Positions 39,101 through 51,059 of a stretch of DNA of 64,000 nt are shown here, one piece after another (position 1 is the stretch's first letter; each line of letters opens with the position of its first letter). Source of the stretch: Cucumis sativus (Eukaryota; Streptophyta; Magnoliopsida; Cucurbitales; Cucurbitaceae). The notes below the pieces were generated by a model. It was not told where the DNA came from and made no database searches. It worked only from the letters and a program-made list of their open reading frames with translations. The position numbers and the translations under genes are program-made. Location: positions 4,960,001 through 5,024,000 of the forward strand of contig NC_026659.2 of assembly GCF_000004075.3 (NCBI RefSeq). The letters run 5' to 3'.

Positions 39101-42100
39101 CATGGGATTAATAATGCTATATTATTCCCCACCCCCCCAAAAAAAAAAATGTAATTAACTTTATGCTAAAAGCCAAACTCTTTATTTGGTCATAAATCAC
39201 TTCCGCAATTTCTTTTCTAAATGTTTGATTACCCTAATATAGCCAACTATAGTCCAATCTAATTCAACTGCATACTTTCAATTGTTTGTCTATTTTAACG
39301 TGACTAGAGAAATTTGTTTAATTAAATTTTAGCCAAACAATTGAGTTCAAAATAAAAATATTTTAAAACGAAAATGATTCAACCTTAGTTGACAAGTAGT
39401 AATATTTATTCAGCGTGTATTATAATGAAAATATCAATCGTAAACATAAAAGATATTGATTTTCTCAAAACAAGCTTAATCTCAATAACAATTGATATGA
39501 ACTAAATTGTTCAATTTTTCATCTATACAACTTTTGTATTCTAATTTTAAGTTTGGTTTTCATAATTTTCTGGTCCGAATGTTTTACATTTTATTTTGAA
39601 TTTCAAAATATTTTGTTTTTTTTTTTAAATTTCAGCCCTGTTTTAATTTATTTACTAGGTTTGAAAATTTACACCTTAATTGCCATTTTTTTTTTCAAAT
39701 ACTAACTTCCAGTCATTAATGCCTTTTTAAAAAGATTTTTTTCGAAGACGTTAACGTCTATCAATTAAATTAAAAGAGATTTTTAAAAAAAATTATAATT
39801 TAATATTTATGATTTGCATTTAGAACTTAGTTTTGATGGTTGGATAAAATATGAAACTTTTATCAAACCAAATAGACTATATAACAAATTTAGTTCAAAT
39901 TTTTCCTTCATAATTATCTTAAATAAAATTATTACCACTAATATTAAATCCAATAAAGTAAGGTTCCAAGGTTATCTTGTGTAAGCTTAAACTTTAGGTA
40001 GAGACACAAACGTGTGACTCAAATTCGAGTATATACCTAAACGATCTATAGTATATGAATAGGGCTAGGTGTCTTATTTTAGAAACACTATGAATGTGAT
40101 TTGCTTTTGTAGTTATAGTATATACCTAAACGGTTTATAGTATATGTGATATAGTATTATATTATTAGTTTAGAAATAGAGCTTAATATTTTAATATTTA
40201 AGAGTGATTTAAATATAAAAATATGAATGCGGATTCATATTTGAAAGCTCGAAATGATGAAATGTGATTTAAATTTACAGAAAATGAATTTAGATTCATG
40301 CTCATGATGCATGTTGAAATTAGTCAAGACAGACAAAATAGTAAAAACTTAAAATATTAACTTTTGATTTGACTATTTTAGAATAATATCAAAATCAATA
40401 AGGCTATGTAAACTAGATGGTTGATCATGATAACGCTCACTATTCTAGTAAAAGTGTTGGGTTTTCTTGATGCATGAACATGGAACTTTGCATGTTGGTT
40501 TTCTATAAATTCTTTTGTTCAAGAAAAAAAAACATATGAAAATTTTTCGAACCCTAATTCAATTGTCATCCCTTTCTCTCCTCCAATTCCTTCATTCATC
40601 AAATCCTACAACTCAACTCAATTTCTTCGTTGATCAGATTCTACAACTCAATTATGTGGAGAGAAAGTAGTATTTATAAATTTAATTTTTAAATAAAAAC
40701 AATCGGGACCAAAATATGTAATATTTTAAAACTAAAACACCAACTTAAAGCTAAATAAAAAATTTAGAGATGATAAAGTATTTTTAGAAAAATATATATA
40801 TAATTGGAATGTGGACATAGAAATGAAGATGAAATGCAAAATAAAAAAAAATAACGGTACTGTCATTTCAAAGACGTAATAGTTGAAAAAGGATAGAATT
40901 AAGGGAAGTTCAAATGGGAAAGAGACAAAAATTGAAAAAGTAACATATTGTTTCAATCAAATCAAGAGTCGTTTTGTCTATGCTTTTCATTTATTTTATT
41001 TCATTTTTGTTACCATTACACTATATTATAAAAGTTGTATGTTGATTGACAGCTTAACATTATTATACAAATAGAAATTAATTTAAAGCACCATGGACCC
41101 AATTGCTAAAACCAGCCCCCCTTTAATCTTAATATCTTATCATACATATATTCATCAACAATTAAACAATTATAAAGTAAAGCCATGCAAATTTACAAAT
41201 GCATTACTTTTCATCGTTTTGCTCAAAATCCCATTACCACTCTCCAGTCTCCTCTAAATATTTCATTTCTCATGCAATCAAAATCTTTATTACCCTTTTC
41301 ATCAATTTGTTTCAAATAAAATATATATTACTTAACAGTTTGGTTATCTATTCATCAACTCAATTGACTCACTCTCTTAGTCTCCCAAATCTAGATTTGA
41401 GCAAACATAAATCAAACACAATTTCAAATACATAACCAAAAAAGAAATTAAAGCTCTTAAAATATATACTAAATTGTTAATTAACAACAAACATACTCTA
41501 TTTTATACCAACATGGTAGAATATTGTCACCTCCTAAATAAACACTTCTTCCTACGACTTCATTAAGGAGCTTTAAATCCTACTCTTCTTTCAACTTCAT
41601 TAAATATAACACATTCATATTAATTAATGGACTAAACACTTCATACTAATGTGGAAATTTATAACTAAACTTTGTATACTGCATCTTTTAGGATATAGGG
41701 AGAAAATTGATGATTTTAATTATATATATATATAATCTAGAAGAATAAAAGTAAATATGGATTGAACTGTTGATTATGCTGCTTGAAGAGGGTTGGTATG
41801 TTGGCATTGGGAAGACAAAAAAGAAGGGTTGTGTTCTTTTCCCACTAAAATGAAACCCCATAATAATTAATTAAGTGGCCAACAGCCAAACTCCATTAGT
41901 TAATTTTTATTTTAAAGATGAATTAAAAATATGAAACCATGTTATTAATTAATTAATTAATAATATGTAAGTGTAATAATTAATATAGGATAATTATTAT
42001 AGGGAAAATTGAAGTAAAAATGAAAGATGGAGACAAATAACTACCAATGAGTCATGCAAATCTATGACCAACCCCTATGCATTTTGTGTTCTTTCTTTTT

Positions 42101-44070
42101 ACTTTTTATGCACATAAAACGATTCTATTGTTTTTTTTTTTCTTTCTTTCTTAAAATACACCAACCCATCTCTCCTTTTCTCTTTCTCTCTTGATTTTGA
42201 CTCAAAAGGGCTTGCCAAATTGTATTTTGCTTAAAATGGCTCTTTTTCCGATGACAACAAAAACTTATATTCTTGTGCGGGTGCAATGAATTTTGAAAGC
42301 TTTTACCTATATATGATTCCATCAAACACAATCAACATTATCGTCTCCCTCCTACAAAATCTGAAAACCAAAATTTTAAAATTAAAACTTCAATAATAAT
42401 ATGTTTTCAAATACGTGTTTAATTGGTAAGAGATTTAGGATTTTACCTTTAATTTTGATTGACTAAAAAATAGTGTTTTTAATCGTCTTAAACCCTGTAT
42501 TTACGGTTGTTTACGAATATTCTCACATTCACTTATTATTAAATTTAAAAATGTTACACAATTTAATTACATTCTTTTAAAATCATATTTTCTTTATTCA
42601 AATTTGTTACTTAAGAGTTTTTAGTATAAAAAAAAATTAAAATGAATGACACCAGACAAAAGAAATGATTTAAACCTTAAATCTTATATATTCGTTCAAT
42701 TTTTTTTAAAAAAATGTTGTTCGGATTTTTTTTTAAGGCTTAATAGTTGGTCTATATATATTTAGTTTAAAGTTACGTATGATGTTGAATTGGAAAATCA
42801 TAATTATTGGATCAAAGTGAGATGGGATGAGAATATTTGTCCCTATATCCTTTACTTCAACCACAACTCCAACCACTGACCTAATCTCTATTTTTTTACA
42901 TTGTACCCTTAAATTTTTAATAACAATAATTTTGGACCCTTTGAATTTATAGAAATGTTAAAATTGACGGAACTCTAAACTTACTGTAATTGTAAAAATG
43001 GAATAATTATCAATAAAATATATACAATTATGTAATGATTGAGGTTCAATTATAAAATTTGAATGAGATTAAGGGTTTAATTTTTAATTTTGAAATTTTA
43101 AGGGTATAGTTGCAACTATAGATGGTTTTTGTAATTTTTTCAAAGATATATGTATATAATATGTATCTTTTGAGTTTTTAAAATGTAATGGTTCATATGC
43201 AGGTGTTATAAGGAAAAATAATAGGGTTTTCTATAGACAACTTTATACTCCTTTTCCCTTTTATGTAATGTACATATTTTTACTCATCAAATGTTAAATT
43301 GTTAGAGTTTATTGTGGTTGAGATGTCTGATAAAGAAAACACAAATGAAATAGTTAACTTAATTAATGAAAAGGTTAAAATTTTAGCTCTTCTAGAGTCT
43401 TTATCTCAATAATGGCTTGGCCCCCAAAGGGGGATTTGAGTTTCTTAATGCATTAGGTAGGTTCATGTTGTGAAGCCAAAGTGAGTGCAACTAAAAATGG
43501 TATATTGTACCTATGTTAACATCTATAAAGTATATGGTTTGAATCTCTGTGATTTCTAGTTTTCTATTACATTAAAATAACTAATTTTGGTATATTGTAT
43601 TTAGTTTTGTTACGTTGAAATTATTTCACAATATCAAACATACAATTGATTTCTATAAAAATAATTAAACTCATGTTTAGGAGTAAATTCCAACCCGAAA
43701 CTATTTTAGTCATTTCAAAACTAAGAAACATGTCTTTTAACCTAAAAACAAACAACACTTCATGAAGTTAGGGTTATGAAGATAAGAATGATGTCCAAGT
43801 AGGTTTTTGAGAGACTCATAATAATTCCCATGAAGAATCTTTCGAAAAATAGGCTCTTTTAAGGCACAAATTGTGAAAAAAAAAGAACCCTTACCCCAAT
43901 GTGAGACTGACCTTGTAGCCCATAAAGGAGACCCCAAAAAATAAAGCACATACACATACACACAACTTTTTGCTAAAAAAGTTATTATGCCTTTGGAATA
44001 GAACAAAAAAAAAAAAAAAAACCCTACCAAAAAAAATAAATAAAAACATACATACAAAATGCAAATGATG
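36130..44070. other. Long AT-rich intergenic DNA, no gene seen
   Basis: Only low-complexity frames are visible. Content is poly-A/T stretches, an aatt repeat near 41946-41962, AT microsatellites near 38861 and 41724, and short direct repeats near 40030-40145. The first 150 bases continue the activase promoter; the last 300 or so should be the promoter of the LOB-domain gene. Confidence 0.55.
40028..40146. repeat. Direct repeat pair, about 30 bp, 89 bp apart
   Basis: agtatatacctaaacgatct plus atagtatatg at 40028 recurs with two changes at 40117. Related gtgattt...attcat fragments follow further right. Origin unknown. Confidence 0.6.
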
Positions 44071-44073
44071 GGT

Positions 44074-44080
44074 TATATAA
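44074..44080 (+). promoter_or_regulatory. TATA box of the LOB-domain gene
   Basis: TATATAA in the context gggttatataaagacc, 84-90 bases before the ATG at 44164. This suggests a leader of about 50-60 bases. Confidence 0.6.
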
Positions 44081-44163
44081 AGACCAACATCTCTTCTTCT
44101 TAATTTTATCAAACTTGTTCCTTTTTTTCTTGTACTTTAAAGTCTACCATAATAATTGAGACA

Positions 44164-45069
44164 ATGACAGGCCTTAACTCTTCTAATTCTTCTACTTCTT
44201 GTGGTGCTTGCAAGTTTCTTAGAAGAAAATGTAGTGATCAATGTGTTTTTGCTCCTTTCTTTAGCTATGATGAAGCTACTTCTCATTTTGCAGCTGTTCA
44301 TAAAGTGTTTGGTGCTAGTAATGTCTCTAAACTTCTCTTACACCTCCCCACCCATATCCGAAGCCATGCTGCCATTACCGTTGCCTACGAAGCTCTTGAA
44401 CGCATGCGTGATCCTACTTATGGTTGTGTTGCGCATATCTTTGCATTGCAACAAGAGGTTGTTTTAAAACCCTAAATAACTTAAGCTGATGGGTTATAGT
44501 AAACTTACGTGACAGTAACATTTTTATTCATATAGGACCACTTCAAAACTCTAAAAATTTAAATAGATGGTTACATTTTATTCATATATATTCTTTAACA
44601 CTTTTATAATTACTTGACCAATATACTGTATTCTAAATTGTCATCATTTAACTCATAAGCTTAAGTTATACTCTTTCTTAATTCTATCATCCTCTTGTAG
44701 GTTGCTAGCTTGCAGGAGGAGATAGAAATTCTGGGGAGCCAAATTGCGAATTTTGCCACAACCGGTGGGAGCATTGCAGCGGTCGATAATCCATTTATAG
44801 ATCAGGTTCAAGTGCCACAGCAGATGGATGGTTTCGGGATGATGAACACAAATTATTATCAAAATGAGCTAGTTTCTGAGTTGCCCTACCAAAGTTTTGA
44901 TAATGTCCAAAACGATAATACTACTGCTCAAATGATATCTCCATTGTTTTGTTTAGGGGAAGAAGATGGGGTTTTTGAGTTTTCCAACTCAAATAATGTT
45001 GTTGAGAGTTCAGCCTTTGATGTTTCAGTTGAGGAGAATTGTATTGGTTACCCATGGATAGTTGGATGA
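44164..45069 (+). CDS. LOB-domain (LBD/ASL) transcription factor, class I
   Basis: Two exons, 44164-44457 and 44701-45069, joined at CAAGAG|GTTGTT...TTGTAG|GTTGCT, giving 220 residues. The intron sits at the usual place within the ALQQEV-ASLQEE coiled coil. The LOB domain shows the C-x2-C-x6-C-x3-C zinc block (C13, C16, C23, C27 in [15 protein letters not shown]), the GAS block ([17 protein letters not shown] at about 42-58), DPTYGCV, and the leucine-zipper-like coil that marks class I. LBD proteins are nuclear and act in lateral-root initiation, organ boundaries and auxin response. The CKFLRRKC and [13 protein letters not shown] text is closest, in my memory, to the LBD16/18/29 and related clades, but I do not assign a number. 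The C-terminal half is acidic and Asn-rich, as expected for an activation region. Residues after LPTH ([20 protein letters not shown]) depart from the usual DR(S/C)xAVxTxxYEAxAR text. Confidence 0.93.
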
Positions 45070-46380
45070 TGATGGACAAATTTTTTTGAAGTTTTATAGT
45101 TGGCCTTTGGCTTTAAATGGATGAATAATATTAGTCTCTTTGTGTTAGAAAATAATTTTGTTATATTTCTTATATATTATCTATCGGTTGTTTACCGATT
45201 AAGGCTTAATGTTTAAAAAAATGTGTTATATAAACTTTTTAATTTTAGAGGTGGTGTTGTTTCACAATCGAAGATGTAACAAAACCATACATGGTTAGCC
45301 AAGTACGTAAATTTCTGTATATTTGTTTTTCAATTACTTTATATTTCATGTTCATTCCTTGAATTTAATTACCTAAATGGGGAGATCAAACGTCAACAAA
45401 AGACTAAATGAGAAATTGGGTAACTTAATAATTAAATGAAAAAAAAAAATATTATAAGCTCACTTTTTCATATATTCTAAAAGATTGTTTGATTTTATAG
45501 TATTTTACAAAATGATTAGTATTTGTGGTTAAATTAGTGTATCTCTAGAAATCATAAAGTAATAATATAATAAAATTAAAGCTACAGTACAAAACAAGTG
45601 AAGAAAAGTGTTTATTAGAAAGATATAGTGTATAGTGAAGGGAGATAGGGTATTTAATATAGTGAGAAAGTTGAATATAAGTATATGAAATCTAGATATA
45701 AAAAGGTACTCAATAAAATACTAGTAAATTAGCTTTTATAAAAGTATATACTCTTTTTGTTCTAAATTACTTCTAAATCAAGATCAAACATAAGCAGAAA
45801 TAAAACTATTCAAAGCATTAAATTATTAAAAAATTTGATCATCAACAACTTTAATTCAACTATTAGTTCAATCACGATAGATTAAAGAATCAAAACTATC
45901 AACCTTTAAAATAGCAATAAGTGTTGTATCTAAAGCTATAAGCTAAGGATAGAATCTTATATTGTTTTAGTACTTTTAAAGTGACATATGATTGTAAAGC
46001 TCAACGGCTATTCGTTAGGAGAAAACTTGTAATAATCTCACACCGACTATTCTTATCCAAAAGAAGATTGACATAAAGATGAAATCATTTGGAAATGTAG
46101 CTTTTTCTTTAAGCAAATTGGAAAGATTGAAATAACCCTTTTCACTTTAGAAGTTTGAATTTGCACTATACTACTCTCCCATTTGAATTATTATGAGTAC
46201 TTTTGATAAAATTAAAATTAAAAGTTGTAACATGTTATATTATAATTAAAGACATACCCATCCTTTGATAGGTAGCTTTAGGATGGGCTTATTAGCATCA
46301 TGATCACCACACTATGAAAGGCCCACCTCCCATTCTAAGGGGATAAGAAAGACCATGCACCCATTTTTCTTTCCCATAAA
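45070..46380. other. Intergenic DNA, no gene seen
   Basis: The first few hundred bases should be the 3' UTR of the LOB-domain gene. The remainder is AT-rich with no supported feature. Confidence 0.5.
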
Positions 46381-46399
46381 CCCACCATGTGTCAATCAC

Positions 46400-46652
46400 T
46401 CCCTCTCCCCTCTTATTTATTGCTCTAAAGGGGCTCCACTATATATTATTTTACTTCTTAAACCCCCTTCCTCTCTTTCCCTTTCCACCCTCATTCTCTT
46501 TTTATAGCTTCTACTTATCAGGATCTTATTCAATAGGGTACCCCTCCTATACTATAATAGCTCTATTTTTCTCGAGGATCTTATTCAATAGTGGAGGTTC
46601 TGTTTCATGTAACTTAACAATGAACATGGAGCTCTTACCATCAATTTGGTAA
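46400..46652 (+). promoter_or_regulatory. Orphan promoter-like block with pyrimidine-rich leader and mini-ORF
   Basis: TATATTA at about 46440-46446 is followed by a long C/T-rich stretch (cccccttcctctctttccct, about 46462-46500) like a plant 5' leader. ATG at 46620 opens a 10-codon frame (MNMELLPSIW) ending at TAA 46652. The TTTG|GTAACT text at its end would also serve as a splice donor. A 17-base direct repeat, aggatcttattcaatag, lies at 46520-46536 and 46575-46591. Beyond it, a frame readable as DEFYSDESSNLIHPTNEFSS (about 46657-46720) precedes more spacer. No full gene can be built. It may be a dead gene start, a micropeptide or a non-coding transcript. Confidence 0.3.
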
Positions 46653-46759
46653 CTCTGATGAATTTTATTCGGATGAGTCATCGAATTTGATTCATCCTAC
46701 GAATGAGTTTTCATCAGTCCTTTCTTTTGTTAGGTGTGATCACTCTTGCTCAAACTGTG

Positions 46760-49600
46760 TATAATTGTTTTGGCACCCTCCATTCTTCTTCTATATAAGA
46801 GATGCTATAGGTTTGGCATTTCCAACTAGGTGCCGTCGATATGAGAATGATGTCCGATTTAGAACATTAAAACATTACTTGTTTTGGCTTTGACTCATAA
46901 GTGACTTTAAAAGTCATCTTCAATTCATCGTATTTTAGATATGTTGTATTTTGCTCAAGATCATAAAGGGCATGTTTGATAAAGAAAACATAAAATGAGA
47001 AATAATATCTAACATGACGTTTTTTTTAATCAATTTGAATCATCATAACATATATGGTGAGTCCTCAAGATTCAACAAGTCATTAAACAGGACTTCTTTT
47101 GTGATATTTCCTTGATTGCTTGAAGTGAATTTAGTTTTTCTAAAAACATTCGAAAGAGAAACCATTAGCAACTCAAAACAAAGAATATGCCAATTGGTTT
47201 GTATTGAGATCAAAAGAACTGTCCCAAAACATTTGAAGCTTTCATATACAATGTTCCATGGTAGCTCCACACCACAGCCTCACCTGCCCGTCTAACGACC
47301 TCAATAATTCAAGCCCTTTTACTTCGGGTACAAAGCTCAACCCTTGCAAAAATTTTGTTCCCAGTTTATTGACAAAACAAACACCTTACTAAGAAATTTT
47401 TTCAAAACCATCTGCACAAAGGTAAGATTTTGGAAGTCTTGTCATTGGTAACAAAAGTAGATTGTGGTTGTCATGTTTCTCAAAAGCATATTCCCAACAG
47501 AAATTGGTCAAATCAACTAAAAATGAAGTACAGTCATAGGTGACCCTAAAACAAATCTAGTTTAATTAAGGTAAGTGTAAAAGTTAAAATCAGTCATTTC
47601 GACTGGATTCTGAATGTTCCAAAATCATAATTCAATACAATTGATGATTTCAGGTTCAAATTCATCAATATAAGAGCAAGAGACCTTTCTTATATACACC
47701 ATTCAAACTCAAGAAACCTCAAACTTCAATTCATCCCAGTTTTCACATTTGGCAATGTTGCCCACATAGAAACTACATCCAATAGCCAACAAAAAAAAAA
47801 AATGTAAGCATCACTTGTTGAAAATTCAACTGCTTGGAAACTAAACAATTTGGAATAGGATGAATGAACTATAACGTGTGTTATCCATATGTGTACAAAG
47901 CAACTATTGTGATGTAAATCAATCAGTATAGGTTGGTTGAAATCAAATTTCATCTTTTAGAAAACAACTAGAATTACAAGTCCAAGGATAACTTGCAAAT
48001 AAAACCAATTTGAAAGCCATCTATGGGCATACTTTTCAACCCTAAAAAAACAACCATCTTGGAACATTTCCTAATCGACACCAATTTATATTGACTAAGA
48101 GCAATTTAACAAAGAAAAGTTAACCTTGACAAATATGAAAGTTTATGATGGTAAAATATGAATTTCAACAAAAACGAATTTACTGTAATAAACGGCTAAA
48201 AGTCATTTGATTATTGACAGCCACGTCTATGAAACAAACAGCAAAGCAATAGAAAATGTAAAAAGTTCACCAAAGAGAAAACCTAGCCAATTATGCATAT
48301 TTAGCTTCCGTGTTTGATCAAATCAGCTTGAAATATACGGGCGTTGTACATAAACTATTGTTTGAGAAGTTAAGAGTATCTACCTTCCATTTTAATCATT
48401 TAACACAATGCTAATGATCCTCACTAATTATGTTTTGTTAAAAGCATTCATCAAAAGCCAAATTAAACAATCACAAGAAATGTTAGTCTCCTGGTGTTCT
48501 ATTAATTTTTGTTTAGTAATACAATTAAGACGACGGCCTCCACCGGTTCTATTATTACATGTTTGTTGACAAGTCTGGCCATATATTAAACAGTAATTGA
48601 ACATTAGGGTAATGTTTAACTATCAATGTAATGAGATATACACCAATTCAAAGATAGCAGCACAAAGAACTATATTCAAACAACACTTTATAGAAAGTGG
48701 GTGGGAGTAGTTGAAAAAGAAAAATTCAACACTCAATTGGATAACTCCTTATAGATAACCAAATCAAACCAATCAATTTTGTCACTTCCTAGACATTATT
48801 TACCTAAAAATCTTATTAACTTTACCAATAAAACCAAAAGATAACATGAAGGTGAACTAGGCCTAACGCAACCATTTACAAATCCTTAAAAGGATTTATT
48901 TCAAAGGTTGCAATAGTTTGAGAGTTCAATAGTCTAGAATCAAAAGTCCAAAATACTTAGAAGTGCAAGATATATCCTATGGTCAGAAGGGCAATGAGAC
49001 TTGGATGTGTCTATGCAAAAAAAGATATCGGAACCATCCACCATATTTCAATGGTAGTAAAAACACAGATGCCCTAAATTGTTATAACTCTAGTTCCAAC
49101 TCTCCCTAATAGATTTTATAAATGTTCCTCAAAACCATAAAACTACGCATAGTAAGAAGAAATGAGCATAGAAATAAAGTGAAAGAGAAAGAGAATATGC
49201 AAGTATTGTAAAAGGGAAAGAAGCACGTACCTGATCAAAGAATATTGTGGCTCCAAACTCATACATCCACTTGTTCCACCTACACCACTAGAGATTCATT
49301 GATTCTGACCAAAGATTAGAATTAGAAATTATACATATAGAAAGAAAAATCCCCATATGATCATAGTTATTCTCATATGACACAACACAACATTACAAAA
49401 GAGAAATGAGTTTCAACAAGAAAAAAGAAAGGAAAACCAAAGTATAAACAAACAAAATCCTACCAGCTCAACTTGATATATATATATATATATGTGATAA
49501 TTAGACAAGATGTTTAGCAGAAAAAGAAATTTGATCGGTTCTCAAAGTTCAAACAAAACTAGCACCTACTTATCCCTCTTCTTTCTCTCTTACTCTCCCT
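46760..49600. other. Intergenic DNA; possible isolated minus-strand exon at 49231-49279
   Basis: No complete gene is visible. Frames at 47043-47270 and 47726-47953 have no recognised motif. On the minus strand, 49279-49231 is bounded by TGTAG| and |GTACGT splice signals and reads WNKWMYEFGATIFFDQ in one frame, but I cannot find partners. A TA microsatellite is at about 49474-49493. The last 100 bases or so should be the 3' UTR of the AHL gene. Confidence 0.35.
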
Positions 49601-49608
49601 CTAATCTC

Positions 49609-50418
49609 TTAAAATGGAGGTGGGGCTCTCGGAAGACTCCAAATCATCTCATGTGAAGAAACCTGACCATTTGTCACCAAATTTGGGGTCATATTGTAAA
49701 CTCCCATAGATGGCTGCTGTTGCTGTTGCTGTTGCTCCCCCATGCTCTGAGATGTTGAATTGTTCTGGCTAGTTCCAGACTTGTCTCCGGCGGCAACCTC
49801 CTCGTCCTCTAGCGGTAGGCGCTCGAATGTCGCATTGGTGAAAGTGGCAGCGATTACAATAACTGGACCGGTTGCCACGAGTGCACCGACGACAATGCCA
49901 CCAACCACCTGCCCCTGCCCGCCAGCTAAGTAGACAGTTAATCCAGTAGCACCCGGTGGAGCTGGGGCAGGCAAAAAAGCACCAGAGAGCGACAATATAT
50001 CAAATCGACCCTGTAGCGTAATAACACCGCCAGAGGCACCCGGATGCCGGAGAGTAACATTGGCAACAACCCCATTTCCACCGAGAACCGAAACTCCTCG
50101 CTGCCGGCGCTGGGCAAAGTTCGAGATGCTTTCAACGATGTCGCTGCCGCTACCAATTTCCAAAACGTGGCTCCGAAGGGCATCGGGGCTCTCCTTAGTG
50201 ACCACCACCGGTGGCTTCGGCTTGTTCTTAGATCCCGGCGGCCGGCCACGAGGGCGGCGCGTGCTTGAACTAGTGCCTGGTTCGGCTCTTTCATGACTAC
50301 CGGAGTTGTTCTCTTCATCAGCAACTTCTAAGCTTTGCTTTAATGGAGTCGAATAAGGGTTGCTGGTGCTGCTATCTGTGGTGGTGGGTATGTTTTCAGC
50401 CCACCATCGATTCGCCAT
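49609..50418 (-). CDS. AT-hook motif nuclear-localised protein, AHL15/19/20-like (clade A)
   Basis: Single exon, 269 residues, beginning MANRWWAEN, which resembles the MANPWW start of AHL20-type proteins. One AT-hook of the type I form [14 protein letters not shown] (57-70) is followed by a PPC/DUF296 domain (about 79-202) with the conserved [10 protein letters not shown] (137-146; GRFEIL in most relatives) and ERLPLEDEE at its end. One AT-hook and no intron are the marks of clade A. The protein binds the minor groove of AT-rich DNA and forms trimers through the PPC domain. Relatives repress hypocotyl growth and delay ageing and phase change. A run of seven glutamines (229-235) precedes the tail, which ends APPPF like many AHLs. 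It is transcribed away from the long leader described separately. Confidence 0.95.
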   Translation of the reverse strand: MANRWWAENIPTTTDSSTSNPYSTPLKQSLEVADEENNSGSHERAEPGTSSSTRRPRGRPPGSKNKPKPPVVVTKESPDALRSHVLEIGSGSDIVESISNFAQRRQRGVSVLGGNGVVANVTLRHPGASGGVITLQGRFDILSLSGAFLPAPAPPGATGLTVYLAGGQGQVVGGIVVGALVATGPVIVIAATFTNATFERLPLEDEEVAAGDKSGTSQNNSTSQSMGEQQQQQQQPSMGVYNMTPNLVTNGQVSSHEMIWSLPRAPPPF

Positions 50419-50872
50419 TTCTTCTTCTATATTTCTTTCTCTTCTTCAAGATTATTGAAACCCCAAAAAGAAAACCCAAAACAAATATATAAACAAAACC
50501 AAAGTGGGAATCCAATGGGGGCAAGCAAAAGAAGTTTCTATCTTATTTTCCCTTTATTCCCCTTTCCCACACACTTTCTCTCTCTAAAATGAATAACGAC
50601 AAAGAGAGAAAAAAACGACCCAGCAAGTTAAAAATAAAAAATAAAACAAAAATCTAGCTAACCCCTTGACACTGCTGCAGCTTCTTCCTTCTTTCCATCT
50701 CCGAAAAAACAAAACCCAGATCGATAACTGCAATAAATCCACCTAAAATCACAACCCCGTCACTCCAAAAATCAAAACCCTAATCAGATCCAACAGTCAC
50801 AAAAATAACAGTTTTTTTTTTTAAAAAAAAAGGACAAAAACAGAGAGAACCCCAAAAAGACGAGGTATAAAA

Positions 50873-50956
50873 TCAGAGCATCAAATGGAGAAATCAAAAC
50901 CGTGTTGGAAAAGCAAACCCTCAATGAAGAATAAGAAGAAGAAAGAAAAAACCCAT
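50873..50956 (-). promoter_or_regulatory. Upstream ORFs in the AHL gene leader
   Basis: On the minus strand ATG at 50956 opens an 11-codon frame (MGFFFLLLILH) ending at 50921, and ATG at 50881 opens the minimal frame ATG CTC TGA (50881-50873). Both lie about 460-540 bases before the AHL start and downstream of the TATA-like site at 51029-51022. If the leader is not spliced they would be in the mRNA. Confidence 0.4.
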
Positions 50957-51021
50957 AATTTCCTCGATTAAAATAGGGTGCAGACAAAAGGAAACAATGT
51001 GGGGGGTGGTTCGATTCAGGA

Positions 51022-51029
51022 TATAAATA
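51022..51029 (-). promoter_or_regulatory. TATA-like site of the AHL gene
   Basis: Plus-strand tataaata reads TATTTATA on the minus strand, about 605-610 bases before the AHL ATG. Together with the unbroken, C/T-rich minus-strand text that follows, it suggests a long leader of about 570 bases. A start nearer the ATG (C/T-rich tract at 50550-50585) is equally possible. Confidence 0.35.
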
Positions 51030-51059
51030 CACACAGAAGGGTTGGCCCAGAAAACTGTA

